Shown in pieces: positions 8,377 through 17,286 of a stretch of DNA of 64,000 nucleotides. Source of the DNA: Candidatus Competibacteraceae bacterium (lineage in GTDB: Bacteria; Pseudomonadota; Gammaproteobacteria; Competibacterales; Competibacteraceae); assembly GCA_016699715.1 (NCBI GenBank), contig CP065007.1, positions 2,666,001-2,730,000 on the forward strand. The letters run 5' to 3'. The number at the start of each line of letters is the position of its first letter. Position 1 is the first letter of the stretch. A program made the translations under genes and the position numbers. The notes under the pieces are model-generated. The model did no database searches, was not told the origin of the DNA, and saw only the letters and a program-made list of their open reading frames with translations.

Positions 8377-9356
8377 GAGGGGTTGTCCTGTTCGTAACGG
8401 GCATAGGCCCCGACGATCCGTTGCACCAGTGGGTGCCGCACCACATCGCGGGCATTGAAGAAGGTCATGCTGATCCCCTCGACATCCTTGAGCACTTGCA
8501 GTACCTGCCGCAGGCCGGACTGGACGTTGCGCGGCAGATCGACCTGAGTCACGTCACCGGTGACCACCGCCGTGGAACCAAAGCCGATCCGGGTCAGGAA
8601 CATTTTCATCTGCTCCACGGTAGTGTTCTGCGCCTCGTCGAGGATGATGAAGGAGTCATTCAGTGTTCTGCCGCGCATGAAGGCCAGCGGCGCGACTTCG
8701 ATGATGCTGCGCTCGATCAGTTTGGTGACCCGCTCGAAACCCAGCATTTCGTACAGGGCATCGTAGAGCGGCCGCAGGTAGGGATCGATTTTCTGCGCCA
8801 TGTCGCCGGGCAGGAAGCCCAGCCGCTCGCCGGCTTCCACCGCCGGCCGCACCAGGACCAGCCGCCGCACCGTGCTGGATTCCAGGGCATCCACGGCGCA
8901 GGCCACCGCCAGATAGGTTTTGCCGGTGCCGGCCGGACCGACCCCGAAATTCAGATCGTGATGCTTGATGCTCCACAGGTAGCGCTGTTGGTTGGGACCA
9001 CGGCCACGGATCAGGCCGCGCCGGGTGCGGATCAGCACTTCGTCGGCGTCCGGCTCCAGTTCCTCGACCAGGGCGTCGGCGCCGGCTTCCTGCAGGGTGA
9101 GATGCACGCTGGCCGGGGTTAGCGCCTCGTCGCGGGTGCTTCGGTACAGCGCTTCCAGCACCGCGACCGCAATCGCGATCGCCGCCGGCTCGCCGATCAC
9201 CCGACACTGATGGCCGCGATTGTTGATTTCCACGCCCAACCGGCGTTCGATCTGGCGCAGATGTTCGTCCAGATGCCCACACAGATTGGCCAGCCGTGCG
9301 TTGTCGGCGGGTTCCAGCAATAGATCTTGAAACTGGGGAGACGTGTTTAGGTTCAA
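8373..9356 (-). CDS. ybeZ: PhoH-like ATPase YbeZ
   Basis: 327 residues of the PhoH-like P-loop family. Walker A is GPAGTGKT near residue 140 and Walker B is FIILDEAQN near 237; an N-terminal domain of about 120 residues precedes the ATPase, as in YbeZ. YbeZ acts with its partner YbeY, to which it is fused translationally by an ATGA overlap. The gene begins 28 bp after the miaB stop, consistent with one operon. Confidence 0.94.
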   Translation of the reverse strand: MNLNTSPQFQDLLLEPADNARLANLCGHLDEHLRQIERRLGVEINNRGHQCRVIGEPAAIAIAVAVLEALYRSTRDEALTPASVHLTLQEAGADALVEELEPDADEVLIRTRRGLIRGRGPNQQRYLWSIKHHDLNFGVGPAGTGKTYLAVACAVDALESSTVRRLVLVRPAVEAGERLGFLPGDMAQKIDPYLRPLYDALYEMLGFERVTKLIERSIIEVAPLAFMRGRTLNDSFIILDEAQNTTVEQMKMFLTRIGFGSTAVVTGDVTQVDLPRNVQSGLRQVLQVLKDVEGISMTFFNARDVVRHPLVQRIVGAYARYEQDNPS

Positions 9357-9384
9357 GGCGTGGGCGGTTCGGATGGGAGATCTG

Positions 9385-10749
9385 CTAGCTGGCTGGCTTG
9401 AGCGCGGCCACCGGCAACTCCGGACAGGCCAGCAGGCGACCGCGCAGGGAATTGGGCAGCGCCTCGGTGATGGCGAGATCGGCGAAGCGGCCGATCAGTC
9501 CGGGTGGGCCGTCGAAGTTGACCACGCGATTGTTCTCGGTGCGCCCCGACAGTTGCCGGTCGTCCTTGCGCGAGAGCCGGTCCACCAGCACCCGCTGGAC
9601 GGTGCCGACCATCCTTTGGCTCATGGCGCGCGCGCCGTCCTCGATCCGTGCTTGCAGATGCGCGAGTCGTTCTTTCTTGACGGTCAGCGGCGTGGGGTCG
9701 GCCAGGCTGGCGGCGGGGGTACCGGGCCGGGGGCTGTAGATGAAGCTGAAGCTGTGATCGAAGCCGATCTCGTCGATCAACGCCATGGTTGCCTCGAAAT
9801 CCCGCTCGGTTTCGCCGGGGAAGCCGACGATGAAATCCGAGGACAGGCTGATGTCCGGGCGCGTGGCGCGCAGCTTGCGAATTTTGGCCTTGTATTCCAG
9901 CGCGGTGTGGCCGCGTTTCATCAACGCCAGGATGCGGTCGGAACCGCTTTGCACCGGCAGGTGCAGGTGGCTGACCAGTTGCGGGACGCGGGCGTAAGCC
10001 TCGATCAGCCGGTCGGAAAATTCCACCGGGTGGGAGGTGGTGTAGCGGACGCGGTCGATGCCGTCAATGGCGGCGACATATTCGATCAGCAGGGCTAGAT
10101 CGGCGCTCTCGCCGTCGTCGGTCGGCCCGGCGTAGGCGTTGACATTTTGGCCGAGCAGGGTGATTTCGCGCACACCCTGCGCGGCCAGCGCCGCCACTTC
10201 GGCCAAAACGGCGGCGAACGGCCGGCTGACTTCCTCGCCGCGGGTGTAGGGCACCACGCAGAAGGTGCAGTATTTGCTGCATCCTTCCATGATTGAGACA
10301 AAGGCGGTCGGCCCTTCGGCGCGCGGTTCCGGCAGCCGGTCGAATTTTTCGATCTCCGGGAAGGAAACATCGACGACGGGATGGCGGTCGGCCCACACGG
10401 CCGAGAGCATGTCCGGCAACCGGTGCAGGGTTTGCGGGCCGAACACCAGATCGACCTGCGGCGCCCGCTCGCGCAGCGCCTCGCCCTCTTGGCTGGCGAC
10501 GCAGCCGCCGACGCCGATCACCGCGCCGGGGCGGCGGGATTTATGGGCTTTCCACTGGCCCAGTTGCGAAAACACCTTTTCCTGGGCCTTTTCGCGGATG
10601 GAGCAGGTATTGAGCAGCAGGACGTCCGCCTGGTCGGGGTCGTCGGTACGCTCCAGACCGTGGGCCACGCGCAGGACATCCGCCATTTTGGCGGAGTCGT
10701 ATTCGTTCATCTGGCAGCCGTGGGTCTTGATGTAAAGTTTGCGCGTCAT
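9385..10749 (-). CDS. miaB: tRNA-2-methylthio-N6-dimethylallyladenosine synthase MiaB
   Basis: 454 residues in three domains: an N-terminal UPF0004 domain with three Cys (CQMN near 11, NTCSI near 48, GGCV near 82), a radical SAM core with CSKYCTFCVVPYTRGEE near residue 157 (CxxxCxxC binding the [4Fe-4S] cluster), and a C-terminal TRAM domain. It adds the methylthio group to i6A37 of tRNAs reading UNN codons. It is the first gene of the minus-strand miaB-ybeZ-ybeY-corC cluster. Confidence 0.97.
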   Translation of the reverse strand: MTRKLYIKTHGCQMNEYDSAKMADVLRVAHGLERTDDPDQADVLLLNTCSIREKAQEKVFSQLGQWKAHKSRRPGAVIGVGGCVASQEGEALRERAPQVDLVFGPQTLHRLPDMLSAVWADRHPVVDVSFPEIEKFDRLPEPRAEGPTAFVSIMEGCSKYCTFCVVPYTRGEEVSRPFAAVLAEVAALAAQGVREITLLGQNVNAYAGPTDDGESADLALLIEYVAAIDGIDRVRYTTSHPVEFSDRLIEAYARVPQLVSHLHLPVQSGSDRILALMKRGHTALEYKAKIRKLRATRPDISLSSDFIVGFPGETERDFEATMALIDEIGFDHSFSFIYSPRPGTPAASLADPTPLTVKKERLAHLQARIEDGARAMSQRMVGTVQRVLVDRLSRKDDRQLSGRTENNRVVNFDGPPGLIGRFADLAITEALPNSLRGRLLACPELPVAALKPAS

Positions 10750-10860
10750 CAGTAATTTTTGAACAATAACATCGGCGAGGAACTATAGCATCGCCGTTGG
10801 GGGGGCGCTAGGCAAGGAGTTTGTCGGCGTCCGATGGGACTCTATATGGGAGTTTGCCAC

Positions 10861-12839
10861 ATGACCGTACCACCGGATGAAACCCAGGGTCGCCCGGTCG
10901 AGGTGACCTGTCCGGGGTGTTTCCACCCGCGCGAGTGGGACGCGGCCGGGGTATGCCCGATCTGCCATTACCGCGCCGGTCTGGAGGGGCGATCCGCCGC
11001 GCTGCTGCCGGTCGGGACGCAACTCAAGGGCTACGTGGTCGGGGAAAAGCTGGGTCAGGGCGGATTCGGGATCACCTATCGCGGTTTCGACGTGACCCTG
11101 AAGATGAAGGTCGCGGTCAAGGAATACTACCCCAGCGAATTTGTCGGGCGCTCGACCAATCGCAAGATGGTGGTGCTCAACGCCCACGAGCATGAAGACC
11201 TGTTCCACTACGGACTAAAAACCTTCCTACAGGAAGCGCAAACGATCGCGCAGTTACGCCATCCGCATCTGGTGCGGGTCATAAACTTCTTCGAACTGAA
11301 CGACACCGCCTACCTGGTCATGGACTACTACGAAGGCGAAGACTTGGCGCGGCATCTGAAACCGGGAGAGGACAACCGGGAGTCCGCTTGCCGTGGCGAC
11401 GGGCGATCAAGTTGCTGCTACCGGTGCTGGACGGCTTGCAGAAAGTGCATCAAGCCGGCTTCATGCACCGGGACATCAAACCGGGCAACCTGTATCTGAC
11501 TCGGGACGACGAACTGATTCTGCTGGACTTCGGCTCGGCCCGGCAGGTGAGCGGCACCCACACCCGCAGCCTGCTGATCTTTTCCGAAGGCTTTGCCCCC
11601 TACGAACAATACCTGCAAGGTCATTTGAACCGGCAGGGACCGTGGACCGACGTCTACGCCGTCGCGGCCACCCTGTACTTCATGCTGACCGCGCGCCGGG
11701 TGCCGTCGGCGCTGGATCGCAAGCAGGCCGAACTGCTGCAACAATCGGATTTACTCAAACCGGCCCGCCAGGTGATCCCCGACCTCCCGCTGGCGCTGGA
11801 CGCCGCCTTGCTTCGGGCGCTGGCGGTGGAACCGGAACAGCGGCTGCAATCGATTACAGCATTCAGGCAGCACCTGGAAACCGTGCTGGCGGAAGAGGAC
11901 GAACCGCGTCCGCCGCCGCGTCCGCCGCCGCCGCCACCGCCCGAGCCGCCGACCCAGCCCCAAGTCGCGCCAAAACCGCCGATCCCGCCCAAAGCGGCCC
12001 CGGCACCACCGGCAAAGCCGCGCCCGGCAGCACCGCCCCCGCCCAAAGCGGCCCCGGAACGGTCCGGCCAGCCGAACTGGCGGGTCGCGGCGGTGGTCAT
12101 CGCCATGATCGGGTTGATAGCGTGGGGCGGGTGGTCGATTGGGTTGAGAGGTTCGTCGAAACCCGCCGCACCTCTTCTTGAACCAGACATGGCACGCATC
12201 CCCGGTGGCTGTTTCCAGATGGGCAGTCCGGCATCGGAAGCGGATCGGGATGGCGCCGAACGGCAACACCGGGTCTGTGTCGATGCCTTTGAGATCGGTA
12301 AATACGAAGTCACCCAAGGGCAATGGCAAGCGGTGATGGGCGACAACCCGCCCTATTTCAAACGCGGCGACGACTACCCCGTGGAAAGCGTCTCCTGGAA
12401 CGACATTCAGGCGTACCTGGAAAAGCTCAACGCCCGAACGGGCCGGAAGTACCGTCTTCCCACCGAAGCGGAATGGGAATACGCCTGTCGGGGTGGCGCT
12501 ACCGGACAACGCTACTGCGGTGGTGACGACCCCGACCGGCTGGCCTGGTATGACGCCAACAGCGGCCGCCAGACCCATCCGGTGGGTCGGAAAGCCGCCA
12601 ACGGCTACGGGCTTTATGACCTGAGTGGGAACATCTGGGAATGGACCTGCTCGTTATACGATGAGAGCTATGGCGGCGCGGAGACCAAATGCACTGATAA
12701 TGGTACAGGCGGCCTCCGGTCGTTGCGCGGCGGCTCCTGATACAGCGCTCCCGCGTGGGTGCGTTCCGCCTACCGCAACAGGTTCGCGCCGGCGAACCGC
12801 TACGGTGACACGGGCTTCCGTCTCGCCAGATCATTATAA
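10861..12839 (+). pseudogene. Broken zinc-ribbon / Ser-Thr kinase / FGE-sulfatase fusion gene
   Basis: The intact ancestor would be about 660 residues: a zinc ribbon (CPGC...CPIC), a protein kinase domain (GQGGFGITYRG, AVKEYYPS, then HRDIKPGN and LDFGSARQ), a proline-rich linker, a membrane helix (VAAVVIAMIGLIAWGG) and a formylglycine-generating-enzyme-like domain (IPGGCFQMGS, YEVTQGQW, LPTEAEWEYACRGG). Two lesions break it. Between about 11360 and 11390 the frame shifts, so the kinase N-lobe ends in nonsense at 11499 and the C-lobe continues in another frame. At 12738 a TGA replaces the Trp codon expected after RGGS; past it the frame continues correctly (WVRSAYRNR, then DTGFRLARSL) to a TAA at 12837-12839. 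The ATG at 10861 has GGGAG eight bases upstream. A single sequencing error could explain one lesion but not both easily. Confidence 0.82.
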
Positions 12840-12869
12840 CCCTTTGATCTTTATTATTTTACCCTTTAT

Positions 12870-12897
12870 CCCCGCGCGAAGCGCGGGGCGATTTTTT
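12870..12897 (+). terminator. Rho-independent terminator after the kinase-FGE gene
   Basis: A perfect 8-bp stem (CCCCGCGC at 12870-12877, GCGCGGGG at 12881-12888) closes on a GAA loop and is followed by six T (12892-12897). It lies 30 bp after the TAA that would end the undamaged kinase-FGE reading frame. Confidence 0.85.
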
Positions 12898-12940
12898 GAA
12901 AAAGTGATCCACAATGGCCGATGAAATGCGTGTCATCTGG

Positions 12941-13146
12941 CTCCCACGCTCCGGCGTGGGAGCAGGTCCAGACGCTCCAGCGTCGCGGTTTCGCTCAGCT
13001 GACTCGGGCCGCTGGAGCGGCTCGACGGCATTCCCACGCCGGAGCGTGGGAACGAGAAAACCCTCCATGTTCCGCGAGGCGATCACCATGCGCGTCATCT
13101 GGCTCCCACGCTCCAGCGTGGGAGCAGGGCCAGACGCTCCAGCGTC
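12941..13146. repeat. REP palindrome cluster upstream of the RAYT gene
   Basis: Three long palindromes share the core TCCCACGC-N4-GCGTGGGA: 12941-12962, 13031-13052 and 13103-13124. Between them are shorter palindromes GACGCT-CC-AGCGTC at 12971-12984 and 13133-13146, and CCGCT-GG-AGCGG at 13009-13020. The alternation of long and short palindromes directly beside a REP-associated transposase gene identifies them as REP/BIME elements. Confidence 0.88.
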
Positions 13147-13180
13147 GCGAATCCGAAGACCACCCGCAAGAACCTGAGCC

Positions 13181-13717
13181 ATGGGCCGAGACCGCTACCG
13201 TATTCATGAGCAAACCGCCCCGTATTTCCTCACCTGCACCGTACTGAAATGGCTGCCGCTGTTCGCCCAACCCGCCAACGCGAAGATATTGCTCGACTCG
13301 TTGACCTACTTGCAAAATCAAGGGCGTTTGACGCTATATGGCTACGTGATCCTGGAAAATCACTGTCACCTGCTCGCCGCCGCCCCGGACCTGGGTCACA
13401 CCATCGCCAGCTTTAAGTCCTTTACCGCCGGCCAGATCATCCGGCGCCTGACCGAGCGCCAATCGCCCGTTTTGGAACTCCTCGCCTTCCACAAGGCCCG
13501 ACACAAAGTCGATCGAGATCATCAGGTCTGGCAGGAAGGTTCGCACCCGGAGCACATCCAGGGGGAGGCGATGATGCGGCAGAAACTGGCGTATATGCAC
13601 AATAATCCGGTTGCCAGGGGCTATGTGGATGATCCAGTGCATTGGCGGTATTCGAGCGCCCGCAACTACGCCGGCCAAGCGGGGTTGATTGCGGTTGAGA
13701 CGCGATGGTTGGGATGA
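13181..13717 (+). CDS. REP-associated tyrosine transposase (RAYT, Y1/IS200-like)
   Basis: 178 residues of the TnpA-REP family. The HUH motif is NHCHLLA near residue 62 (His-Cys-His), and the catalytic Tyr is in LAYMHNNPVARGYV near residue 138, followed by the typical WRYSSARNY. RAYTs are single-strand DNA nucleases thought to mobilise and maintain REP palindromes. REPs flank the gene on both sides (12941-13146 and 13720-13763), which supports an active or recently active domesticated element. The ATG at 13181 fits the family N-terminus (MGRDRYRIHEQTAPYFLT). Confidence 0.9.
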   Translation: MGRDRYRIHEQTAPYFLTCTVLKWLPLFAQPANAKILLDSLTYLQNQGRLTLYGYVILENHCHLLAAAPDLGHTIASFKSFTAGQIIRRLTERQSPVLELLAFHKARHKVDRDHQVWQEGSHPEHIQGEAMMRQKLAYMHNNPVARGYVDDPVHWRYSSARNYAGQAGLIAVETRWLG

Positions 13718-13719
13718 GA

Positions 13720-13763
13720 GACGCTGGAGCGTCTGGATCTGCTCCCACGCTGGAGCGTGGGAG
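13720..13763. repeat. REP pair downstream of the RAYT gene
   Basis: A short palindrome GACGCT-GG-AGCGTC (13720-13733) and a long palindrome CTCCCACGC-TGGA-GCGTGGGAG (13742-13763) occur just after the RAYT stop codon. Their order is opposite to the upstream pairs, so the transposase gene sits between oppositely oriented REPs. Confidence 0.85.
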
Positions 13764-13906
13764 CCAGTTATCGTGACTTGGACCTGCTTCCATACTGGAG
13801 CGTGGGAGCCAGTTAACGTGACTTGGACCTGCTTCCATACTGGAGCGTGGGAGCCAGTTAACGTGACTTGGACCTGCTTCCATACTGGAGCGTGGGAGCC
13901 AGTTAA
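13754..13906. repeat. 45-bp tandem repeat derived from a REP
   Basis: A 45-bp unit (GCGTGGGAGCCAGTTA... to ...CTTCCATACTGGA) is repeated just over three times, copies differing at one or two positions (GTTATC versus GTTAAC). Each unit contains one decayed REP, in which the left arm TCCCACGC has become TTCCATAC while the right arm GCGTGGGA is intact. The repeats are contiguous, without spacers. Confidence 0.85.
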
Positions 13907-13908
13907 CC

Positions 13909-13977
13909 CTGCTCAAAATCGCCGAACGTTATCCCGAAGTCCTTCGGGAACTGGCGGAGACACCCGAAGCGGGTTGA
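13909..13977 (+). pseudogene. Possible 3' remnant of an unidentified gene
   Basis: Immediately after the tandem repeat a frame reads LLKIAERYPEVLRELAETPE-AG and stops at 13975-13977. It has the amphipathic, Glu/Leu-rich composition of real protein and no start of its own, so it may be the tail of a gene cut by the repeat array. The parent family is not recognised. Confidence 0.3.
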
Positions 13978-14025
13978 TCCCGGCAACGGCAAAAAAATCA
14001 ACAGTCTTTTGGAGATCGGAGCGTG

Positions 14026-15006
14026 ATGGAATTTTTGAACGAATACGGGATGTTTCTGGCCAAGGCCGTCACCATCGTGGCGGCGATGCTGGTCGTGGTG
14101 GGCGGCATCGTGGCGCTGGTGGCGCGCGGTGGTCAGCGGGGAGAGAGTCACGGGCGGTTGGACATCCGCCATCTCAACGAAAATTATGACAGCATGGCGC
14201 TGGCGCTCAAGTCCGCCATTCTGTCGAAAAAGCAGTTCAAGCAGGCCCAAAAGGAACGCAAGGCGCACGACAAGCAGCGCGAGAAAACCGAGCGTCGGCG
14301 GGTGTTCGTGCTGAACTTCCACGGCGACATTCGCGGCACGGCGGTGGCGTCCCTGCGCGAAGAGGTGACGGCGGTGCTGACCGTCGCCCAGGCGGAGGAT
14401 GAAATCATGCTGCGGCTGGAGAGCGCCGGCGGGCTGGTGCATGCCTACGGATTGGCGGCGGCCCAACTGCTGCGCATCCGCGACCGGCGGGTGAAACTGA
14501 CCGTGGCGGTGGATAAGGTGGCGGCCAGCGGCGGCTACATGATGGCCTGCGTGGCCGACCGCGTCATCGCCGCGCCGTTCGCCGTGCTCGGCTCGATCGG
14601 GGTCGTTGCCCAGTTACCGAATTTCAACCGTCTGCTCAAGAAACACGATGTCGATTATGAACAGTTCACGGCTGGCGAATTCAAGCGCACGGTGACGATT
14701 TTCGGCGAGAACACCGATCAGGGTCGGCATAAGTTTCAGGAGGAAATCGAGGACGCGCACACCCTGTTCAAGGATTTCGTCAAGGCCCACCGTCCACAGG
14801 TGGATCTGGCGCGGGTGGCGACCGGCGAACACTGGTACGGCACCCGGGCGCTGGAGGGCCAATTGGTGGACGAGTTGCGCACCAGCGACGATTATCTGCT
14901 GGATGCCAGCGCCGGGGCCGATCTGTACGAAGTGATCTACACCGGCAAGAAGCCCTGGCTGGCGCGGCTGCTGGCGCAGACCGGCGAGGCGCTGGGGCGG
15001 TTCTGA
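14026..15006 (+). CDS. sohB: Inner-membrane protease SohB (S49 family)
   Basis: 326 residues from the ATG at 14026 (GTG at 14023 is an alternative; GGAGA lies at 14011-14015). A membrane helix (about residues 10-34) is followed by a charged linker and the S49 peptidase domain. The catalytic Ser is in VAASGGYMMACVADRV near residue 166 and the catalytic Lys in AGEFKRTVT near residue 222, the Ser-Lys dyad of SppA/SohB enzymes. The N-terminal anchor and the length match SohB rather than SppA. Predicted role is periplasmic or membrane-proximal degradation of signal peptides or membrane proteins. Confidence 0.92.
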   Translation: MEFLNEYGMFLAKAVTIVAAMLVVVGGIVALVARGGQRGESHGRLDIRHLNENYDSMALALKSAILSKKQFKQAQKERKAHDKQREKTERRRVFVLNFHGDIRGTAVASLREEVTAVLTVAQAEDEIMLRLESAGGLVHAYGLAAAQLLRIRDRRVKLTVAVDKVAASGGYMMACVADRVIAAPFAVLGSIGVVAQLPNFNRLLKKHDVDYEQFTAGEFKRTVTIFGENTDQGRHKFQEEIEDAHTLFKDFVKAHRPQVDLARVATGEHWYGTRALEGQLVDELRTSDDYLLDASAGADLYEVIYTGKKPWLARLLAQTGEALGRF

Positions 15007-15052
15007 GCGTTCCGCGCCGGGTTGCGTGGAAAATACAGCCGGCGCGGAGCGT
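15007..15052. terminator. Hairpin between convergent sohB and ssb
   Basis: A 14-bp stem with two G-U pairs (15007-15020 pairing with 15039-15052) starts at the base after the sohB stop codon and ends 18 bp before the ssb stop. It lacks a T-tract on either strand, so it may be a bidirectional pause or transcript-stabilising structure rather than a canonical terminator. Confidence 0.5.
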
Positions 15053-15070
15053 TGCGACTCTCCGACCGGC

Positions 15071-15550
15071 TCAGAACGGAATATCGTCGTCGAAGCTGTT
15101 ATCCACGTCCGGTTTCGACGGCGACGACGCCCGCGCTGGGCTCTGTGGTGCTCTCGATGCCGGCGCGGCGCCTTCCTCCGACGCCCGCTGGTCGAACGAG
15201 GTATCGCCGCCGGAGTCGCCGCGCCCGCCCAGCATTTTCATTTCGTTGGCGACGATTTCGGTGGTGTAGCGATCCTGGCCGTCCTGCCCCTGCCACTTGC
15301 GGGTCTGAATGCGGCCTTCGATGTACACCGAGCGGCCTTTTTTCAGGTACTCGCCGGCGATTTTCGCCAGAGCACCGAAGAAGACTATACGATGCCATTC
15401 GGTGCGCTCCTGCTTCACGCCCTCGCGGTCCTTGAAGGTTTCGGTGGTGGCGATGTTGATGTGGGTGATCGCGTCACCGCTGGGCATGTAGCGCACTTCC
15501 GGATCCTTGCCCAGATTGCCGATCAGAATCGCTTTGTTGACGCTGGCCAT
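15071..15550 (-). CDS. ssb: Single-stranded DNA-binding protein
   Basis: 159 residues. The OB-fold begins MASVNKAILIGNLGKDPEVRY and includes TEWHRIVFFGALAKIAGEYLKKG, with the typical SSB surface motif GRIQTRKWQ. The disordered Gly/Ser/Pro tail ends in the acidic tip DDDIPF that binds partner proteins. It protects single-stranded DNA in replication and repair. The MFS gene lies 100 bp upstream, an arrangement also found in Pseudomonas next to uvrA; uvrA itself is not present here. Confidence 0.97.
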   Translation of the reverse strand: MASVNKAILIGNLGKDPEVRYMPSGDAITHINIATTETFKDREGVKQERTEWHRIVFFGALAKIAGEYLKKGRSVYIEGRIQTRKWQGQDGQDRYTTEIVANEMKMLGGRGDSGGDTSFDQRASEEGAAPASRAPQSPARASSPSKPDVDNSFDDDIPF

Positions 15551-15650
15551 GGCGCTTGCCTCCTTAAATTCCGCTTAAATTTTGATGGGTGGTTAATGCC
15601 GGCATCATGCCATAGATTGCGGGATACGTAGACGGGTTGAGGTTTGCCGC

Positions 15651-17036
15651 TTAGCGTTCCACCGCCGCATAGGCCCGCAACGCCGCTTCGTCCAGCGCGC
15701 GCCGGTCCACCTTGAGATAGGCTACCCCGTCGGCGGCGATGACCACCGCCTCCGCCACGCCCGGCACCTGCGTCAGCCGCGCCGCCAGATCCCAGGCTTC
15801 CACCTCGTCCAGCGCGCCCACGTTCAGCAGGTAGCTGCTCAGAGGGCTCGGGTTGCGCATGGTCCAGGCCACCAGCAGCCAGGCCAGCGCGCCGAGCGTC
15901 GCGAAGGCGAATACGCTCTGGAGGCCGTACCGCCCATGCAACAGACCGCCCAGCGCCCCGCCGGCAAACGCGCCCAGGAACTGGCTGCTGGAATAGACGC
16001 CCATCGCCGTGCCCTTGGCGTCGGGCGGCGCCATCTTGGCGATCAGCGAAGGCAGGGTGGCTTCCAGCAGGTTGAAGCCGGTGAAGAACGCCAGCATCAG
16101 CAGGCTGATCTCCAGCACGCTATCGTGCAGGGCCAACAGGCCGAACTCGGTCAGCACCAGCAACAGGATCGCCCCCAGAAACACCGGCTTAAGCTGACGC
16201 TGCTTCTCGGCGACGATGATGAACGGCACCATCGCCGCCATCGAGAACAGCAGTGCCGGCAGATAGACTTCCCAGTGCTTCCCGCTCGCCAGACCGGCGT
16301 CGCGCAGCGCCAGCGGCACGGCGACGAAGGTGGCGGTCAGCAGCAGGTGCAGGGTGAAGATGCCGAAGTTGAGCCGCAGCAACTGAGGATCGAGCAGTAC
16401 CCGGCCGAACTGGGAGGCGACCGGTTCGGCGTCGCGGTGGACCCGGCTCACCGCGGGATCGGGCACCCGGAAGCGCACCACGGCCATGCCGAGCAGGGCG
16501 AACAGCCCGGTCAGCCAGAAGATGCCGGGTACCCCGATCCAGCCGTTCAGCACCGGGCCCAGAATCATCGAGACGGCGAAGGACAGGCCGATGGTGACGC
16601 CGATGAAGGCCATCACCTTGATGCGGTGTTCCTCGCGGGTCAGATCGGCCGCCAGCGCCATCACCGCCGCCGATACCGCGCCGCCGCCCTGCAAGGCCCG
16701 GCCGAGGATCACCCCCCAGATGGAATCGGCCAGCGCCGCCACCACGCTGCCCAAGGCGAAAATCAGCAGACCCAGATAGATCATTCGCTTGCGGCCGTAG
16801 CGGTCGGACAGGAAGCCGAAGGGAATCTGGAACAGCGCCTGGCTGAACCCGTAGACGCCGATGGCCAAACCCGCCAGCGCCGGCGTATTGCCGCGCAGGT
16901 GTTCGGCGTATAGCGCGAACACCGGCAGGATCATGAATAAGCCCAGCATGCGCAGCGAAAACACGCTGGCCAGCCAGAATGCCGTCTGGCGTTCGTCGGT
17001 GGTCATCCCGTCATGCACTAAACCGGCTGCCTTCAT
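15651..17036 (-). CDS. MFS transporter, YajR-like, with C-terminal domain
   Basis: 461 residues (or 451 from the Met at 17006; the ribosome binding sites do not settle it). Twelve hydrophobic segments are visible. Motif A appears as GFLSDRYGRKRMIYLG near residue 78 and the motif-C-like region is TIGLSFAVSMILGPVLNG near 150. The last 70 residues form a soluble ferredoxin-like domain (LNVGALDEVEAWDLAARL ... YLKVDRRALDE) as found on YajR. It is predicted to be a proton-coupled exporter of unknown substrate. It diverges from the iron operon next door and shares its control region. Confidence 0.88.
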   Translation of the reverse strand: MKAAGLVHDGMTTDERQTAFWLASVFSLRMLGLFMILPVFALYAEHLRGNTPALAGLAIGVYGFSQALFQIPFGFLSDRYGRKRMIYLGLLIFALGSVVAALADSIWGVILGRALQGGGAVSAAVMALAADLTREEHRIKVMAFIGVTIGLSFAVSMILGPVLNGWIGVPGIFWLTGLFALLGMAVVRFRVPDPAVSRVHRDAEPVASQFGRVLLDPQLLRLNFGIFTLHLLLTATFVAVPLALRDAGLASGKHWEVYLPALLFSMAAMVPFIIVAEKQRQLKPVFLGAILLLVLTEFGLLALHDSVLEISLLMLAFFTGFNLLEATLPSLIAKMAPPDAKGTAMGVYSSSQFLGAFAGGALGGLLHGRYGLQSVFAFATLGALAWLLVAWTMRNPSPLSSYLLNVGALDEVEAWDLAARLTQVPGVAEAVVIAADGVAYLKVDRRALDEAALRAYAAVER

Positions 17037-17149
17037 CCTGCTTCAGGTCTCCGTCTGTCTTCGAGTCAAGATGGCCAATGATACTACCCTCGACCTTCGC
17101 CCGCATGGATAGCTGTCATTTACTCACATGGATAATCATCGCTTACGTT

Positions 17150-17179
17150 TTGTTTGAGAATGATTCTCATTTATATTAT
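17150..17179 (+). promoter_or_regulatory. Promoter with Fur box for the ferritin-feoAB operon
   Basis: The perfect 15-bp palindrome TGAGAATGATTCTCA (17155-17169) matches the 7-1-7 Fur consensus. It lies between a candidate -35 (TTGTTT, 17150-17155) and -10 (TATTAT, 17174-17179) with 18-bp spacing, where bound Fur would block RNA polymerase. A second weaker match (GATAATCAT) begins near 17131. Iron-dependent repression of the downstream operon is inferred. Confidence 0.78.
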
Positions 17180-17286
17180 GATTCTTTCAAGGCACGACGG
17201 GTCCGACCGCGATGAGCCACGCCGGCAGGGCTATTCTCGCGCCGGACGAGATGCGATCAACCATCTTCCCACGACGAAAAGGCAGC

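Noticed and set aside
12738..12740. TGA recoding (Trp or selenocysteine) in the kinase-FGE gene
   Set aside because: TGA serves as a normal stop for many intact genes here, no SECIS-like hairpin follows directly, and the same gene also has a frameshift.
12859..13182. Minus-strand open frame across the REP cluster
   Set aside because: Its product is a translation of REP palindromes (repeated ERGSQ-type peptides), with no start signal or family.
13754..13906. CRISPR-like array
   Set aside because: The 45-bp units are contiguous with no spacers and contain REP arms; no cas genes nearby.
15936..16913. A 325-codon open frame opposite the MFS transporter
   Set aside because: The product is rich in Gln, His and Arg, typical of the complement of a hydrophobic membrane protein gene; no start signal.
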